DNA from: Streptomyces sp. R41
GTDB taxonomy: Bacteria; Actinomycetota; Actinomycetes; Streptomycetales; Streptomycetaceae
Assembly: GCF_041053055.1 (NCBI RefSeq)
Contig: NZ_CP163443.1
Span: 8,663,001 to 8,727,000, forward strand
Length of the DNA stretch: 64,000 bases
Direction: 5' to 3'
Part shown: positions 52,774 to 62,519 of the stretch, one piece after another
Layout of the letters: each line of letters starts with the position of its first letter
How positions within the stretch are numbered: position 1 is the first letter of the stretch
The notes under the pieces: model-generated
Told to the model about the DNA's origin: nothing
Databases searched by the model: none
The model's input: the letters and a program-made list of their open reading frames with translations, nothing else
Made by a program: the position numbers and the translations under genes

Positions 52774-53598
52774 ATGACTGATACCCCCCACCCCATTTCC
52801 ACGGAACCGGAGCGCGCCCCTGAGCCCGCCGACGGTCCGGCCCGCGCAACCCGCAGATCCGTCATCGCCACCCTGGGCGGCGCGACCCTCGGAGTGGCCG
52901 CCCTCGGGCTGACGGGCTCCGCGACGGCACAATCAACCGCTGCCACGGACCGGAACGCCGCAGCCCAGTCACCCGCCCGGCCGGCCGCCGCCTGCGTCCT
53001 CACGCCCGAACAGACCGAGGGGCCTTACTACCTGGACCTGGAGACGGTCCGCAAGAACATCACCGAGGGCAAGGCCGGCGTACCGCTCACCCTCCGCATC
53101 ACGGTGATCGACATCACGACCTGCACCCCTCTGCCCAACACGGCGGTCGACATCTGGCACTGCGACGCGCTGGGGATCTACTCGGGATACGTGGCCGGCG
53201 GCTCCACCCCGGATACGACCTTCCTGCGTGGCGTGCAACTGACCGACTCCGCCGGTGTCGCGGAATTCACCACGATCTACCCGGGCTGGTACGTCGGCCG
53301 TGCCCTGCACATCCATGTCAAGACACATGTCGGCGGGACCGTTTCCGGCGGGGTGTACCGGGGAGGCCATGTCACCCACACCGGCCAGCTCTACTTCCCG
53401 GAGACGTACAACACCAGGGTCGCCGCCCTGGCTCCCTACAGGAGCAATACGGCCACCCGCACGCTCAACGCGAGGGACGGCATCTACCGCAACGGCGGAT
53501 CCTCGACCCTGTTGACCATCACACCGGTGGGCAGCGACCTCGGTAAGGGAGTGATCGGCACCGTCGTGCTCGGTATAGATCCCGCCGCCACACCCTGA
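52774..53598 (+). CDS. Exported intradiol ring-cleavage dioxygenase
   Basis: This 274-residue protein has a twin-arginine signal (ATRRSVIATLGGATLGVAALG). The intradiol dioxygenase core starts at LTPEQTEGPYYLDLE. The ferric iron ligands are visible: Tyr in DALGIYSGY, Tyr in IYPGWYVGR, and both His in ALHIHVKTH. TPLPNTAVDIWHCDA is the conserved strand before the first Tyr. The family opens catechols between the hydroxyls; exported Tat-dependent members occur in Streptomyces and may act on lignin-derived or plant phenolics. It is separated by 144 bases from the LuxR-type gene downstream. Confidence 0.92.
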   Translation: MTDTPHPISTEPERAPEPADGPARATRRSVIATLGGATLGVAALGLTGSATAQSTAATDRNAAAQSPARPAAACVLTPEQTEGPYYLDLETVRKNITEGKAGVPLTLRITVIDITTCTPLPNTAVDIWHCDALGIYSGYVAGGSTPDTTFLRGVQLTDSAGVAEFTTIYPGWYVGRALHIHVKTHVGGTVSGGVYRGGHVTHTGQLYFPETYNTRVAALAPYRSNTATRTLNARDGIYRNGGSSTLLTITPVGSDLGKGVIGTVVLGIDPAATP

Positions 53599-53742
53599 CG
53601 CACACCCACGAGCGGTGGTCGGTTTCCCTTCGAAGGTCCCGGCTACCGCTGGTGTGTCGTCAACGGCCGCCGTGCGCGCGCGAAGGGACACGCAGATGGA
53701 CGCGATGGTTTCGTCCCTGGAATGTGCGGCCAGGAATCGAGG

Positions 53743-56265
53743 ATGAGCCGGAGTCGAACGTGCGAGGTGTGCGGCGCAGCGCTGACCCCGAGACCGCACG
53801 GCGGTCGCCCGGCTCGCTACTGCTCCAACGCGTGCAGACAACGGGCGCTCAGGCAACGGGCGGCGCGCGGGGATTCCCGCCGGCCCCTGTCAACCGCGTC
53901 ACCTGCCTCACCTGCCGCGTCGACCGCTGTCTCCTTGATCGCCCAGGGCCGCGACCTGCCACGGGCGCTCGACTCCTTTGTCGGCCGACAGCAGGAACTG
54001 TCGAGCTTGCGCACCCTGCCGAGGACCTCGCGGTTGGTCACCCTGACCGGTGTCGGCGGCGTCGGAAAGACGCGCCTGGCGCTGGAGTTCGCCAAGGGAC
54101 TGCCCGGCCGCGACGGACAGGTCGACCTGGTCGAACTCGACTCGCTGCAGGACGGCGCCTTGCTCGCGCAGTCTGTGGCCGCCGCGCTGGCCGTGGGTGA
54201 AGGGGCGGGGCAATCCGGCCTCGACGTTCTGGTCCGCGCGATCGGCGACGCTTCCCGGCTTTTGATTCTGGACAATTGCGAGCATCTGGCCGAGCCGTGT
54301 GCCCGACTGACCGCGGCCCTCCTCGGCCGCTGCCCTCGGCTACGGATCCTGGCCACGAGCCGGGAGGCCCTGCGGGTACCCGGCGAGATCGTGTTCAGGG
54401 TCGGCGAGCTGTCCCTGCCGCCGGCTGACGCCGGGGAGGATCCGATAGCCCTGCTGCGATCGGATGCCGTCCGGCTGTTCGTCGAACGTGCCACAAGTTG
54501 CGCACCCGGATTCACGCTCCGCCGCGGCAATGGCCGGGCCGTTGCCGAGATCTGCCGCCGACTGGACGGCCTGACACTCGCCATCGAACTGGCGGCTCGC
54601 CGGGTCGGCACCCTTCCACTGAATGACATCCTGGCCGGACTGGACGACCAGCTGTCTCTTCTGACCGACGGAAGCAGAATCGGGCCGCCGCGCCACCGGG
54701 GACTGGCCGCTGCGATCGACTGGAGCCATCGGCTGCTTGATCCGGCGGAGCAGGCCGTCTTCCGGCGCCTCGCGGTCCTCGTCGGTGGCTTCGACACCGC
54801 TGCGGCGCAGGCGGTCTGCGCCGCCGACGGCATCGCACCGCGGCAGATACTCCGCGTCCTGTGCGCGCTTGAGGCCAAGTCCCTCATCGCACGTGTGCCA
54901 GGAGACGCGCAGCCCGCGCGATTCAGACAGTTGGGCGCGATCCGTGTCTACGCGATGGAGCGCCTGCACGCATCCGGCGAGCTGCACACCACTCGGGAAC
55001 GGGCCATCGAGTGGCTGATCGGGCTGGCGGACGGGGTGGGCGACGAGGTGTTCGCCGACCAGGCCGGCGGCCCCCTGACCGTGGAACGGGACAATCTCGC
55101 GGTGGCCCTGGCCTGCACGACCGGCCGCGACGGCTCCTCCCACCTGCGGCTGACGCTGGAACTGGCTCGGGTCCACTTCCAGCAGGAGCAGCCGTCGGCC
55201 GCCCGTTCGCTGCTGAGCGGGCTGCTGCGGGAAGCCGACGGCCGGGCGCTCGGTGGTGCGGTGCCGGCGCTCGCCGCGCGCGTGGCATGCCAGCAGGCCG
55301 ACCTGGCGCAAGCACTGCGCCTGGGCGAGCAGGCGGTCGACATGGAGCGCACCCGCAACCACCCCGCCGGCCTTGCCAACGCCCTGGACGCGCGGGCCGC
55401 GGCACGGCTGTGCCGCGGCGAATTCGCCGCCGCCGTTGCGGACCTGCGCGAGTGCCTGGACATCGTCGCCGCGCTCGGCAATCCGCACGACACGGCATGG
55501 TGCACGCATCATCTGGCGTGGGCGCTGCTCCAAGCCGGTCACGAACTCGAGGCCGACGCGCTCATGTCCCGCTGCCTGCCGGTGCTCAGGCAGCACGCGC
55601 CGTGGAGCCGGGTCGCGGCCGCTCTGCACACCGCAGGCGCCGTGCGGCTGGCTCTGGGCCGACTGGAAAGTGCCGAGGCTCTGTTCACCGAAGTGCTGCG
55701 GATCGTCCCCGAAGCAAGTTTCCACGCTCTGTACCCCATTGAGGGCCTGGCACTCGTGGCCGCCGAGAGTGGCGACCTGCAGCGAGCCTTACGGCTTTAC
55801 GAGGCGGCTGTGCAGGCACGCCGCCGGTTGGACACCGAGCCCGAGGCTCCATGGCGACGCCAGGTGGAGCAGACGGCGACTCGTGCGCGAAAGCGGCTGT
55901 CGCCGGCCGCGCGGGAGGCGGCCGTCAGCGGCGGTCACCGGCTGCTCGGGGATCGGCTTGTCGCGTACGCCCTGCGGAACGGGCGCGGTGACCACCGAAC
56001 GGCGACGGACGCGGTACAGCTCGTCGACGACCGGTCCACGCTCACCGCAAGGGAGTTCATGGTGGCCGAACTGGTCGCCGACGGACTGACCAACCGGCAG
56101 ATCGCGGACCGGCTCGGTCTGTCGATACGTACGGTTGCCACGCATCTGGACAAGGTCCGCGACAAGCTGGGCGTACGATCTCGCACGCAGATCGCCTTGT
56201 GGGTGGCCGCACGGCCACGGACGGGCGCATCTCGTTGCGATGAGTTCCGCGATGGGCCCAGGTGA
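53743..56265 (+). CDS. LuxR-type STAND ATPase regulator with N-terminal zinc finger
   Basis: This protein has 840 residues from the ATG at 53743 (another in-frame ATG is at 53722). Residues 7-33 form a Cys4 finger (CEVCG, then RPARYCSNACRQRAL). The AfsR/NB-ARC-type ATPase follows: TGVGGVGKTRLALEFA as Walker A, RLLILDNCEHL as Walker B, ILATSREALRVPGE as sensor, then GLTLAIELAA. Residues 380-730 are TPR-like. The C-terminal LuxR HTH (about 770-830) is LTAREFMVAELVADGLTNRQIADRLGLSIRTVATH. The arrangement resembles LAL/AfsR-like activators. The inducer is unknown; the intradiol dioxygenase next door is a candidate target. Confidence 0.88.
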   Translation: MSRSRTCEVCGAALTPRPHGGRPARYCSNACRQRALRQRAARGDSRRPLSTASPASPAASTAVSLIAQGRDLPRALDSFVGRQQELSSLRTLPRTSRLVTLTGVGGVGKTRLALEFAKGLPGRDGQVDLVELDSLQDGALLAQSVAAALAVGEGAGQSGLDVLVRAIGDASRLLILDNCEHLAEPCARLTAALLGRCPRLRILATSREALRVPGEIVFRVGELSLPPADAGEDPIALLRSDAVRLFVERATSCAPGFTLRRGNGRAVAEICRRLDGLTLAIELAARRVGTLPLNDILAGLDDQLSLLTDGSRIGPPRHRGLAAAIDWSHRLLDPAEQAVFRRLAVLVGGFDTAAAQAVCAADGIAPRQILRVLCALEAKSLIARVPGDAQPARFRQLGAIRVYAMERLHASGELHTTRERAIEWLIGLADGVGDEVFADQAGGPLTVERDNLAVALACTTGRDGSSHLRLTLELARVHFQQEQPSAARSLLSGLLREADGRALGGAVPALAARVACQQADLAQALRLGEQAVDMERTRNHPAGLANALDARAAARLCRGEFAAAVADLRECLDIVAALGNPHDTAWCTHHLAWALLQAGHELEADALMSRCLPVLRQHAPWSRVAAALHTAGAVRLALGRLESAEALFTEVLRIVPEASFHALYPIEGLALVAAESGDLQRALRLYEAAVQARRRLDTEPEAPWRRQVEQTATRARKRLSPAAREAAVSGGHRLLGDRLVAYALRNGRGDHRTATDAVQLVDDRSTLTAREFMVAELVADGLTNRQIADRLGLSIRTVATHLDKVRDKLGVRSRTQIALWVAARPRTGASRCDEFRDGPR

Positions 56266-56307
56266 CCCGCTGCAAAATCACCTCGAAGCGCCCCGGCCCA
56301 GCGGCCC

Positions 56308-57429
56308 TCAGGGTTCCAGGACGAGCAGCTGAGCCTCCTCCGGGGACCAGCCGACCGTCACTTCGCTGTCGAGGATGCCCGTCGCGCGCGAGCCCGTGCC
56401 GAGTTCGCGCATGACCACGTCCTGGCCGCTCACGTGCAGCCGGTGGCGGATCGTGGCGCCGAGGCTGGTGGACGACAGCACCCGGCCGGAGCCGCGGTTC
56501 TCGGTGCGGTCGGCGTCGACGAACCGCAGATGCTCGGGGCGGATGGAGACCGCGTACGCGTCGCCCTTGGCCCCGCGGTCGCGTACCCGGCCGACTCCCC
56601 ATGCGCCGAGGTCGACGACGGCCTCGCCGTCCCCCCGTTCGAGCACCGTGCAGGGCAGCAGGTTGGTGTCGCCGAGGAAGTTGGCCACCCAGTCGGTACG
56701 CGGATGTGCGTACACGTCCTCGGGGGCGCCCTCCTGCACGATCCTGCCGTCGCGCATGACCACGATCCTGTCGGACATGGACATGGCCTCGTCCTGGTCA
56801 TGGGTGACGAACAGGACGGAGATACCGAGCGATTGCTGCAGTGTCTTGACCTCGTCCTGCATCTGCTCACGCAGCCGCTTGTCCAGGGCGCCCATCGGCT
56901 CGTCCAGGAGAAGGGCGGCGGGGTTGAACACCAGGGCGCGGGCGAGCGCGACGCGCTGCTGCTGGCCGCCGGACATCTGGCGCGGACGACGGTCGCCGAG
57001 CCCGGCCAGACCGACGCGGGCGAGTGCCTCTTCCGCGCGCCCCCGCCGCTCGCCGCGCTGGATCCCTCGCATGCGCAGCGGGAACTCGACGTTCTCGGCG
57101 GCGCTCATGTGCGGGAACAGGGCGTAACTCTGGAAGACGACGCCGAGGTTGCGGTCCTTGGGAGGCAGCCGGTCCACCGGTTCGCCGTCGATCAGCACGG
57201 TGCCGGAGGTGAGTTCCTCGAAGCCGGCGACCATCATCATCGTCGTGGTCTTGCCCGAACCGCTCGGCCCGAGCAAGGTGACGAACTCGCCGGGTTCGAC
57301 GGACAGATCGAGATCATCGACGGCGGCGACATGCCCGTACATCTTGCGGACGCCCCGCAGCTCGATGGCGCCACGCCGCTCCTCGTGGGGAGCCGAGGCG
57401 GATGTCTGCTGTGTGGTCGTGGTCGTCAT
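56308..57429 (-). CDS. potA: Spermidine/putrescine ABC importer ATPase
   Basis: This 373-residue ATPase has Walker A LLGPSGSGKTTTMMM, the Q loop in GVVFQSYALFPHMS, the signature MSGGQQQRVALARAL and Walker B ALLLDEPMGALD. The switch His is in FVTHDQDEA. A C-terminal TOBE-like domain (about 290-373) marks it as an importer ATPase of the spermidine/Fe type. It is the last gene of a four-gene leftward operon, three bases after the second permease gene. Confidence 0.92.
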   Translation of the reverse strand: MTTTTTQQTSASAPHEERRGAIELRGVRKMYGHVAAVDDLDLSVEPGEFVTLLGPSGSGKTTTMMMVAGFEELTSGTVLIDGEPVDRLPPKDRNLGVVFQSYALFPHMSAAENVEFPLRMRGIQRGERRGRAEEALARVGLAGLGDRRPRQMSGGQQQRVALARALVFNPAALLLDEPMGALDKRLREQMQDEVKTLQQSLGISVLFVTHDQDEAMSMSDRIVVMRDGRIVQEGAPEDVYAHPRTDWVANFLGDTNLLPCTVLERGDGEAVVDLGAWGVGRVRDRGAKGDAYAVSIRPEHLRFVDADRTENRGSGRVLSSTSLGATIRHRLHVSGQDVVMRELGTGSRATGILDSEVTVGWSPEEAQLLVLEP

Positions 57430-57432
57430 GGA

Positions 57433-58263
57433 TCACCCTGTCTGTTCGGGGGCGGTCAAGGGGAGCAGCCGCGCGACGGAGCGGCGGCGGATGGTGAAGC
57501 AGACCTGTACGAGCAGACCGAGGGTGGCGACGGTGACGAGCATCGCCGAGGACACGGCGATCTTCGGGGTCAGGTTGTACTGGATGTCGGTGAACATCTT
57601 CACCGGCAGCGTCGTCGCGTTCGGGGACTGCAGGAACAGCGCTATGACCGTCTCGTCGATGGACACCGAGAAGGCGAACAGGGCCCCCGCGATCAGCCCC
57701 GGCCGGATGACCGGGAGATAGACGAACCGCATGACGGAGAACGCTCCCGCGCCCAGGCTGCTCGCCGAGCGGACCAGCGCCGGGTTCAGCCCGGCGAGGC
57801 TGGCCCGCACGGTGAGGAAGGCGTACGGCACGGCGATCACGGCATGGGCGAGGCCGATCGGCAGGACCGTCCCCACCATGCCGACGGAGATGAAGAACTG
57901 GTAGAACGCCAGAGCCAGCACCACCGCGGGCACGATCATCGGTGCCAGCAGCAGGCCTGTGATCGCCGCCTTCCCGGGAAACGTACGCCCGTGCAGCGCC
58001 ACCGCGGCCGTCCCGCCGAGCAGTACCGCGATCGCCACCGCGACACCGGCCGCCTGGAGGCTGGCGGACAGGGCCGACATCCACGCCTGGTCGCTGAAGA
58101 ATCCGGTGACCGCCTCGGTGGACAACTGCTGGGGTGGAAAGGTGATGTAGCGGCTGCCGGTGAACGCCATCGGCAGCACGATCAGCGTCGGTACGACCAG
58201 GAAGACGAAAACCGGCACCGAGGCGATCAGCGAGGACACATGTCGAGGTCTAGCCGGCCTCAT
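57433..58263 (-). CDS. potC: Polyamine ABC importer permease, PotC type
   Basis: This protein has 276 residues from the ATG at 58263, five bases after AGGAGG; an upstream in-frame ATG has no site. It has six membrane helices and the EAA-like loop VRSASSLGAGAFSVMRFVYLPV. It overlaps the end of the first permease gene by 14 bases. Together with PotB it would form the translocation channel. Confidence 0.9.
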   Translation of the reverse strand: MRPARPRHVSSLIASVPVFVFLVVPTLIVLPMAFTGSRYITFPPQQLSTEAVTGFFSDQAWMSALSASLQAAGVAVAIAVLLGGTAAVALHGRTFPGKAAITGLLLAPMIVPAVVLALAFYQFFISVGMVGTVLPIGLAHAVIAVPYAFLTVRASLAGLNPALVRSASSLGAGAFSVMRFVYLPVIRPGLIAGALFAFSVSIDETVIALFLQSPNATTLPVKMFTDIQYNLTPKIAVSSAMLVTVATLGLLVQVCFTIRRRSVARLLPLTAPEQTG

Positions 58264-59128
58264 ATTCGCCTCCTGCACGAAGGATCCGCTGGTATATCGC
58301 GACAAACACGCTGACGATGACGGTCAGCAGCAGCGCGAGCGCCGACGCACCGGCGAAATCGGTCAACTGCCTTGCGTAGAAATCGATCTGATTGGCGATC
58401 ATCATGTCGCCGGGACCGCCGAGCACGACGGGCGTGATGAAGAATCCCGTGCTGATGATGAACACCAGCAGGCCGGCAGCGGAGACGCCCGGCACGGTCA
58501 GCGGCAGGATGATCCGGCGGAAGATCGACGCCTCGCCCGCCCCCAGCGACCGCGCAGCCAGTTCGAGCCGGTCGTCGATCGCGGCAAGGGCCGCGAAGAT
58601 CGGGAAGACGGCGTACGGCAGCAGGTAGTGCACCATGCCGACCACCACGGCGAAACGGTTGTGGAGCAGGGCCACCGGGGCATCGGTGATACCGAGCCCC
58701 TGCAGTGCGGTGTTCACCAGGCCGTTGTCCTGCAGCAGGACCGCCCAGGCGAAGTTCTTCACCAGGACGCCCGTCCAGAAGGGCAGCAGCACCAGAGCGA
58801 AGAGAATGACCCGGGCCAGCGGCCCGCGCCGCCAGATCACCACGGCCAGCAGGTAGCCGAGCACGACCGTGGCGAGCGTCGACAGCGCGCTGATCTCAAA
58901 GGTGTTGAGCAGCGACCGCGACACCAGAGGGTCCTTGAGCACGCGCTGGTAGGCGTCCCCGTGGGTGCTCGCCGCGACAAGTTTGCCGAGAGGCGTCAGG
59001 AAGAGTACGGCGTCGAAGGCGAGTACGGGTGCGAGCAGCAGCAACCACGTGCCGCGCGGGCGCCGCCGCCGCGGCGCATCGGCGCCGGCGGAAGCGGACG
59101 CCGCGGCAGGTGTGACGGTGGACGTCAT
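58250..59128 (-). CDS. potB: Polyamine ABC importer permease, PotB type
   Basis: This 292-residue protein has a Pro/Arg-rich N-terminus and six membrane helices. LLPFWTGVLVKNFAWAVLL is the conserved block of PotB-like permeases. The EAA loop is ELAARSLGAGEASIFRRIILPL. Its ATG overlaps the binding-protein stop (TGATG). Confidence 0.9.
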   Translation of the reverse strand: MTSTVTPAAASASAGADAPRRRRPRGTWLLLLAPVLAFDAVLFLTPLGKLVAASTHGDAYQRVLKDPLVSRSLLNTFEISALSTLATVVLGYLLAVVIWRRGPLARVILFALVLLPFWTGVLVKNFAWAVLLQDNGLVNTALQGLGITDAPVALLHNRFAVVVGMVHYLLPYAVFPIFAALAAIDDRLELAARSLGAGEASIFRRIILPLTVPGVSAAGLLVFIISTGFFITPVVLGGPGDMMIANQIDFYARQLTDFAGASALALLLTVIVSVFVAIYQRILRAGGEYEAG

Positions 59129-60246
59129 CAGCTGCCCGCCTGCCACAGCTTGAAGCGCTGCTCGGTCGCCTTGAGGTTCTTGGCCCACCAGGCGTCGTCG
59201 CGCACCAGGATGGAGCCCGCCAGCTTGGGGCTGGTGGGCAGGGAATCGGCCACCGAGGAGGGCAGCTTGGCCAGGGCCGGGGTGTTGGCCAGGGTGAGGT
59301 TGGTGGTCTGGATGAAGTCGGCGCCGGCCGCGGCGTCGTTGCTCATGAAGTCCAGGAGCCGGAAGGCCGCCTCCTTGTTCCTGGCGCCCTTGGGGACCAC
59401 GAAGTAGTCGCCGGCGACGACACTGTTGTTGGCGGTGAAGTTGAGCCTTGCCCCGTCCTTGCGGGCGGCGCTGATCCGGTTGTTGAAGCTGGTCGAGAGC
59501 GCGACCTCGCCCGAGGTCAGCTGCTGGATCGGCTCCTGATTGGCCGTGTGGTAGATCAGCCCGTCCCGCCCGGGGTGCTGGGCCAGGTATGTGAGGGCGG
59601 CATCGACGTCGAGGGGGTAGATCTTGTCGAACGGCACGCCCGCCGCGAGCCGTGCCGCCTCCAGGATCGAGCTGTCGGACAACTGCGAGTAGACGGATCG
59701 CTTGCCCTTGTAGCGCCCCTGGTCCAGGAACTGCTCCCAATTCTTGGGTGCTTGCACATCGGGGATGTGCTTTTGGTCCCAGGCCATCACGAAAAGGAAG
59801 CTCAGATACTTGATGCCGTAGTCGGCCTTCGCATAGGCGGGCAGCCCCTTGTCGCTGATGACGCCGTAGTCCAGCTTCTCCAACAGCCCCTCGTCGACGG
59901 CCTGGAGGTATTCCGGTGCCGTCAACTCCACCAGATCCCACTGGACATCGCCGGACTGGACCTGGGCCTTGAGCCCGGCGAGGCTGGTGTTGGCCAGCAG
60001 CGACGGACGCACACCCGACTTCTTCTCGAACGGCTTGAGCAGGGTCTTTGTCAGCTGGTCGTTGTATGAGCCGCCGTACGAGGTGACGGTCACAGTCGTG
60101 TTCGGTTTGGCCGACGGGGTCGACTTGGTGCTGCACGCGGTGAGCAGACTCCCCGCCAGGGGCGCCGCCAGCGCGGAGGCTCCGGCCGCCCGCAGGACCG
60201 ACCGGCGGCTCATGCTTCTGTCTGACTGCTCGTTCATTGTGGCCAT
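59128..60246 (-). CDS. potD: Polyamine-binding lipoprotein, PotD type
   Basis: This protein has 372 residues from the ATG at 60246; MNEQ three codons later is an alternative. The signal has twin arginines (SRRSVLRAAG) and a lipobox, LLTAC. The mature part is a family 8/PotD solute-binding protein: VTVTSYGGSYNDQL, WDLVELTAPEYLQAVDEGLLEKLDY, and SGEVALSTSFNNR. Polyamine binding needs acidic pocket residues that I cannot confirm by eye. The role is supported by the permease type and by the divergent aminoaldehyde dehydrogenase gene. First gene of its operon. Confidence 0.88.
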   Translation of the reverse strand: MATMNEQSDRSMSRRSVLRAAGASALAAPLAGSLLTACSTKSTPSAKPNTTVTVTSYGGSYNDQLTKTLLKPFEKKSGVRPSLLANTSLAGLKAQVQSGDVQWDLVELTAPEYLQAVDEGLLEKLDYGVISDKGLPAYAKADYGIKYLSFLFVMAWDQKHIPDVQAPKNWEQFLDQGRYKGKRSVYSQLSDSSILEAARLAAGVPFDKIYPLDVDAALTYLAQHPGRDGLIYHTANQEPIQQLTSGEVALSTSFNNRISAARKDGARLNFTANNSVVAGDYFVVPKGARNKEAAFRLLDFMSNDAAAGADFIQTTNLTLANTPALAKLPSSVADSLPTSPKLAGSILVRDDAWWAKNLKATEQRFKLWQAGS

Positions 60247-60987
60247 GCCTTTCTTGGAAACGACTTGGAACACGAGGGCCCCGCGTCGGAGCGCACCGAT
60301 GACAGGTGCGGGGCGTGGTGAAAACGGGGTGCGGCAGGAATCAGCACCAAAGGGGCGAACAGGGGAATCTGCGATGTGTGTCATGAACGATCAGGCCGAA
60401 ATGTGACCTGGGGAGCCCATAGCCGTCGCCAACGGCCATTACATTCCGGAACCCGTTCGCATCCGCCATCACGATCAGGCGATCCGCGGAAAAGGGAACG
60501 ATCCGGTACACGCGGTCTGCCTCAGCCCGGCGACCGCGTGGCGCAACAGTAGGGACATGTCCTCTGGGCGTCAATGAGTGATTTCCCGGTGGGCGCGCCC
60601 ATGTCCAGGAGACAGATGTCGCCTTGCCCTACCCGGACCGCATGAACCCTCGCTGGTGTGCAGATCATCCATACGGCGTCGGGACTATGGATGAATCCGC
60701 CACTTCTTGGCTGTTCGGGTCGCGGATAGCGTCACTGGCCTGGAACGGAGACCAGGCCTGGTCAGGTCATCCGTGCCTCAGCTGCTGTCCCTCAGGCGTG
60801 GCCCGCCGGCGCGGAAGTCGCCAATTCCGCGCCGTTCGGGTCGGCCCTCTCACCCGGCACGACCGGAACGCAATCCCACGGCCGCCCTCCACCCCTGGGG
60901 CGCTGCGTCATCGCCGACCTCAAGCCGGCCTCCCAGCAGATCTCTTGTATCCCTACGATTCTCAAGCCACGAGGAGCACGGAACGTC
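60247..60987. other. Divergent intergenic region between polyamine importer and dehydrogenase genes
   Basis: These 741 bases should hold promoters for both divergent units. I see no coding frame with recognisable homology and no clear operator, although the length is unusual and may hide a decayed gene. GAGGAG at 60972-60977 is the ribosome site of the dehydrogenase. Confidence 0.45.
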
Positions 60988-62433
60988 GTGAGCGAAATCC
61001 TTACGCTGCGCAATTACATCGACGGCGAATTCGTCGACGCGAAGGACGGTCGCACGCTGCCGGTCGTCGACCCCACCACCGGTGAGGTGTACGCGAGTTC
61101 ACCGCTCTCGGGGACGGCGGACGTGGACACGGCGATGGCAGTCGCAGCGGCGGCCTTTCCTGTGTGGCGCGACTCCACCCCCAGTACCCGGCAGAAACTG
61201 CTCCTGAAGATCGCGGACGCCGTCGAGGCACACGCTGAGGAGCTGGTCGAGGCGGAGTGCCGCGACACCGGCAAGCCGCGCGCCGTGACCAGGACCGAAG
61301 AGATCGTTCCCATGGTCGACCAGCTGCGCTTCTTCGCGGGCGCGGCGCGCCTGCTGGAGGGCAAGGCGGCAGGGGAGTACACGGAGGGCCTGACCTCCAT
61401 CATCCGGCGAGAGCCGATCGGTGTCTGCGCGCAGGTCGCGCCCTGGAACTACCCCATGATGACGGCCGTGTGGAAGTTCGCACCGGCGATCGCCGCGGGC
61501 AACACCGTGGTCCTCAAGCCCTCGGACACCACCCCCGCGTCCACGGTGCTGCTCGCCGGGATCGTCGGCGACGTACTGAGGGAGCTGGATCTGCCCGCCG
61601 GTGTGCTCAATGTCGTGTGCGGCGACCGGACCACAGGCCAGCTCATGGTCGAGCACCCGGTTCCGGCCATGGCCGCCATCACCGGTTCCGTACGCGCCGG
61701 AATCCAGGTCGCCGAGAGCGCCGCCAAGGACGTCAAGCGCGTCCACCTGGAGCTCGGCGGCAAGGCACCCGTGGTCGTCTTCGGCGACGCGGACATCGAG
61801 CAGGCCGTCGAGGGCATCACGACGGCGGGCTTCTTCAACGCCGGCCAGGACTGCACGGCCGCCACCCGCGTCCTCGTCCACGAGTCCATTCACGATGAGT
61901 TCGTCGTGGCGCTGGCCAAGGCCGCCGCCGACATCAAGACCGGTGGCATCGACGAGGAGGGCGTCCTCTTCGGCCCACTCAACAACGTCAACCAGCTCGC
62001 CCAGGTGAGCGGCTTCGTCGACCGGCTCCCCTCGCACGCCAAGGTCGAGGCGGGTGGCCACCGGGTCGGTGAGATCGGCTACTTCTTCGCGCCGACCGTC
62101 GTCTCGGGCCTCGAGCAGGACGACGAGATCATCCAGAACGAGGTCTTCGGCCCGGTCATCACCGTCCAGTCCTTCACCGACGAGGACCAGGCCGTGGAGT
62201 GGGCCAACGGCGTCGACTACGCACTCGCCTCCTCGGTCTGGACGAAGGACCACGCCCGCGCGATGCGCATGTCCAAGCGCCTCGACTTCGGCTGCGTATG
62301 GATCAACACCCACATGATCCTGGTCGCCGAGATGCCACACGGCGGCTACAAGAAGTCCGGCTACGGCAAGGATCTTTCGGCGTACGGCTTCGAGGACTAC
62401 ACGCGGATCAAGCACGTCATGACATCACTGTGA
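60988..62433 (+). CDS. Aldehyde dehydrogenase, probable gamma-aminobutyraldehyde dehydrogenase
   Basis: This 481-residue protein starts with a GTG eleven bases after GAGGAG. It is a full-length ALDH: CAQVAPWNYPMMTAVWKFAPA for NAD, the general base Glu in VHLELGGKAPVVVF, and the nucleophile Cys in FNAGQDCTAATR. The C-terminal GGYKKSGYGKDLSAYGFEDY resembles the aminoaldehyde/betaine-aldehyde subgroup. Its place next to a polyamine importer suggests oxidation of 4-aminobutanal from putrescine to GABA. A betaine-aldehyde or related role cannot be excluded. Confidence 0.88.
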   Translation: MSEILTLRNYIDGEFVDAKDGRTLPVVDPTTGEVYASSPLSGTADVDTAMAVAAAAFPVWRDSTPSTRQKLLLKIADAVEAHAEELVEAECRDTGKPRAVTRTEEIVPMVDQLRFFAGAARLLEGKAAGEYTEGLTSIIRREPIGVCAQVAPWNYPMMTAVWKFAPAIAAGNTVVLKPSDTTPASTVLLAGIVGDVLRELDLPAGVLNVVCGDRTTGQLMVEHPVPAMAAITGSVRAGIQVAESAAKDVKRVHLELGGKAPVVVFGDADIEQAVEGITTAGFFNAGQDCTAATRVLVHESIHDEFVVALAKAAADIKTGGIDEEGVLFGPLNNVNQLAQVSGFVDRLPSHAKVEAGGHRVGEIGYFFAPTVVSGLEQDDEIIQNEVFGPVITVQSFTDEDQAVEWANGVDYALASSVWTKDHARAMRMSKRLDFGCVWINTHMILVAEMPHGGYKKSGYGKDLSAYGFEDYTRIKHVMTSL

Positions 62434-62519
62434 GGTGCTTGGTACGCGGTGCCCGACCTTCCGGGGGCTGCGCCCTTACACGCTGAAAGCCGTCGGCCGT
62501 CAGCGTCCTCATCGTCGCG

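Noticed and set aside
60341..60574. 77-codon leftward frame upstream of the polyamine operon
   Set aside because: No recognisable family, no convincing ribosome site, and codon use is not distinctive; it may be untranslated leader.
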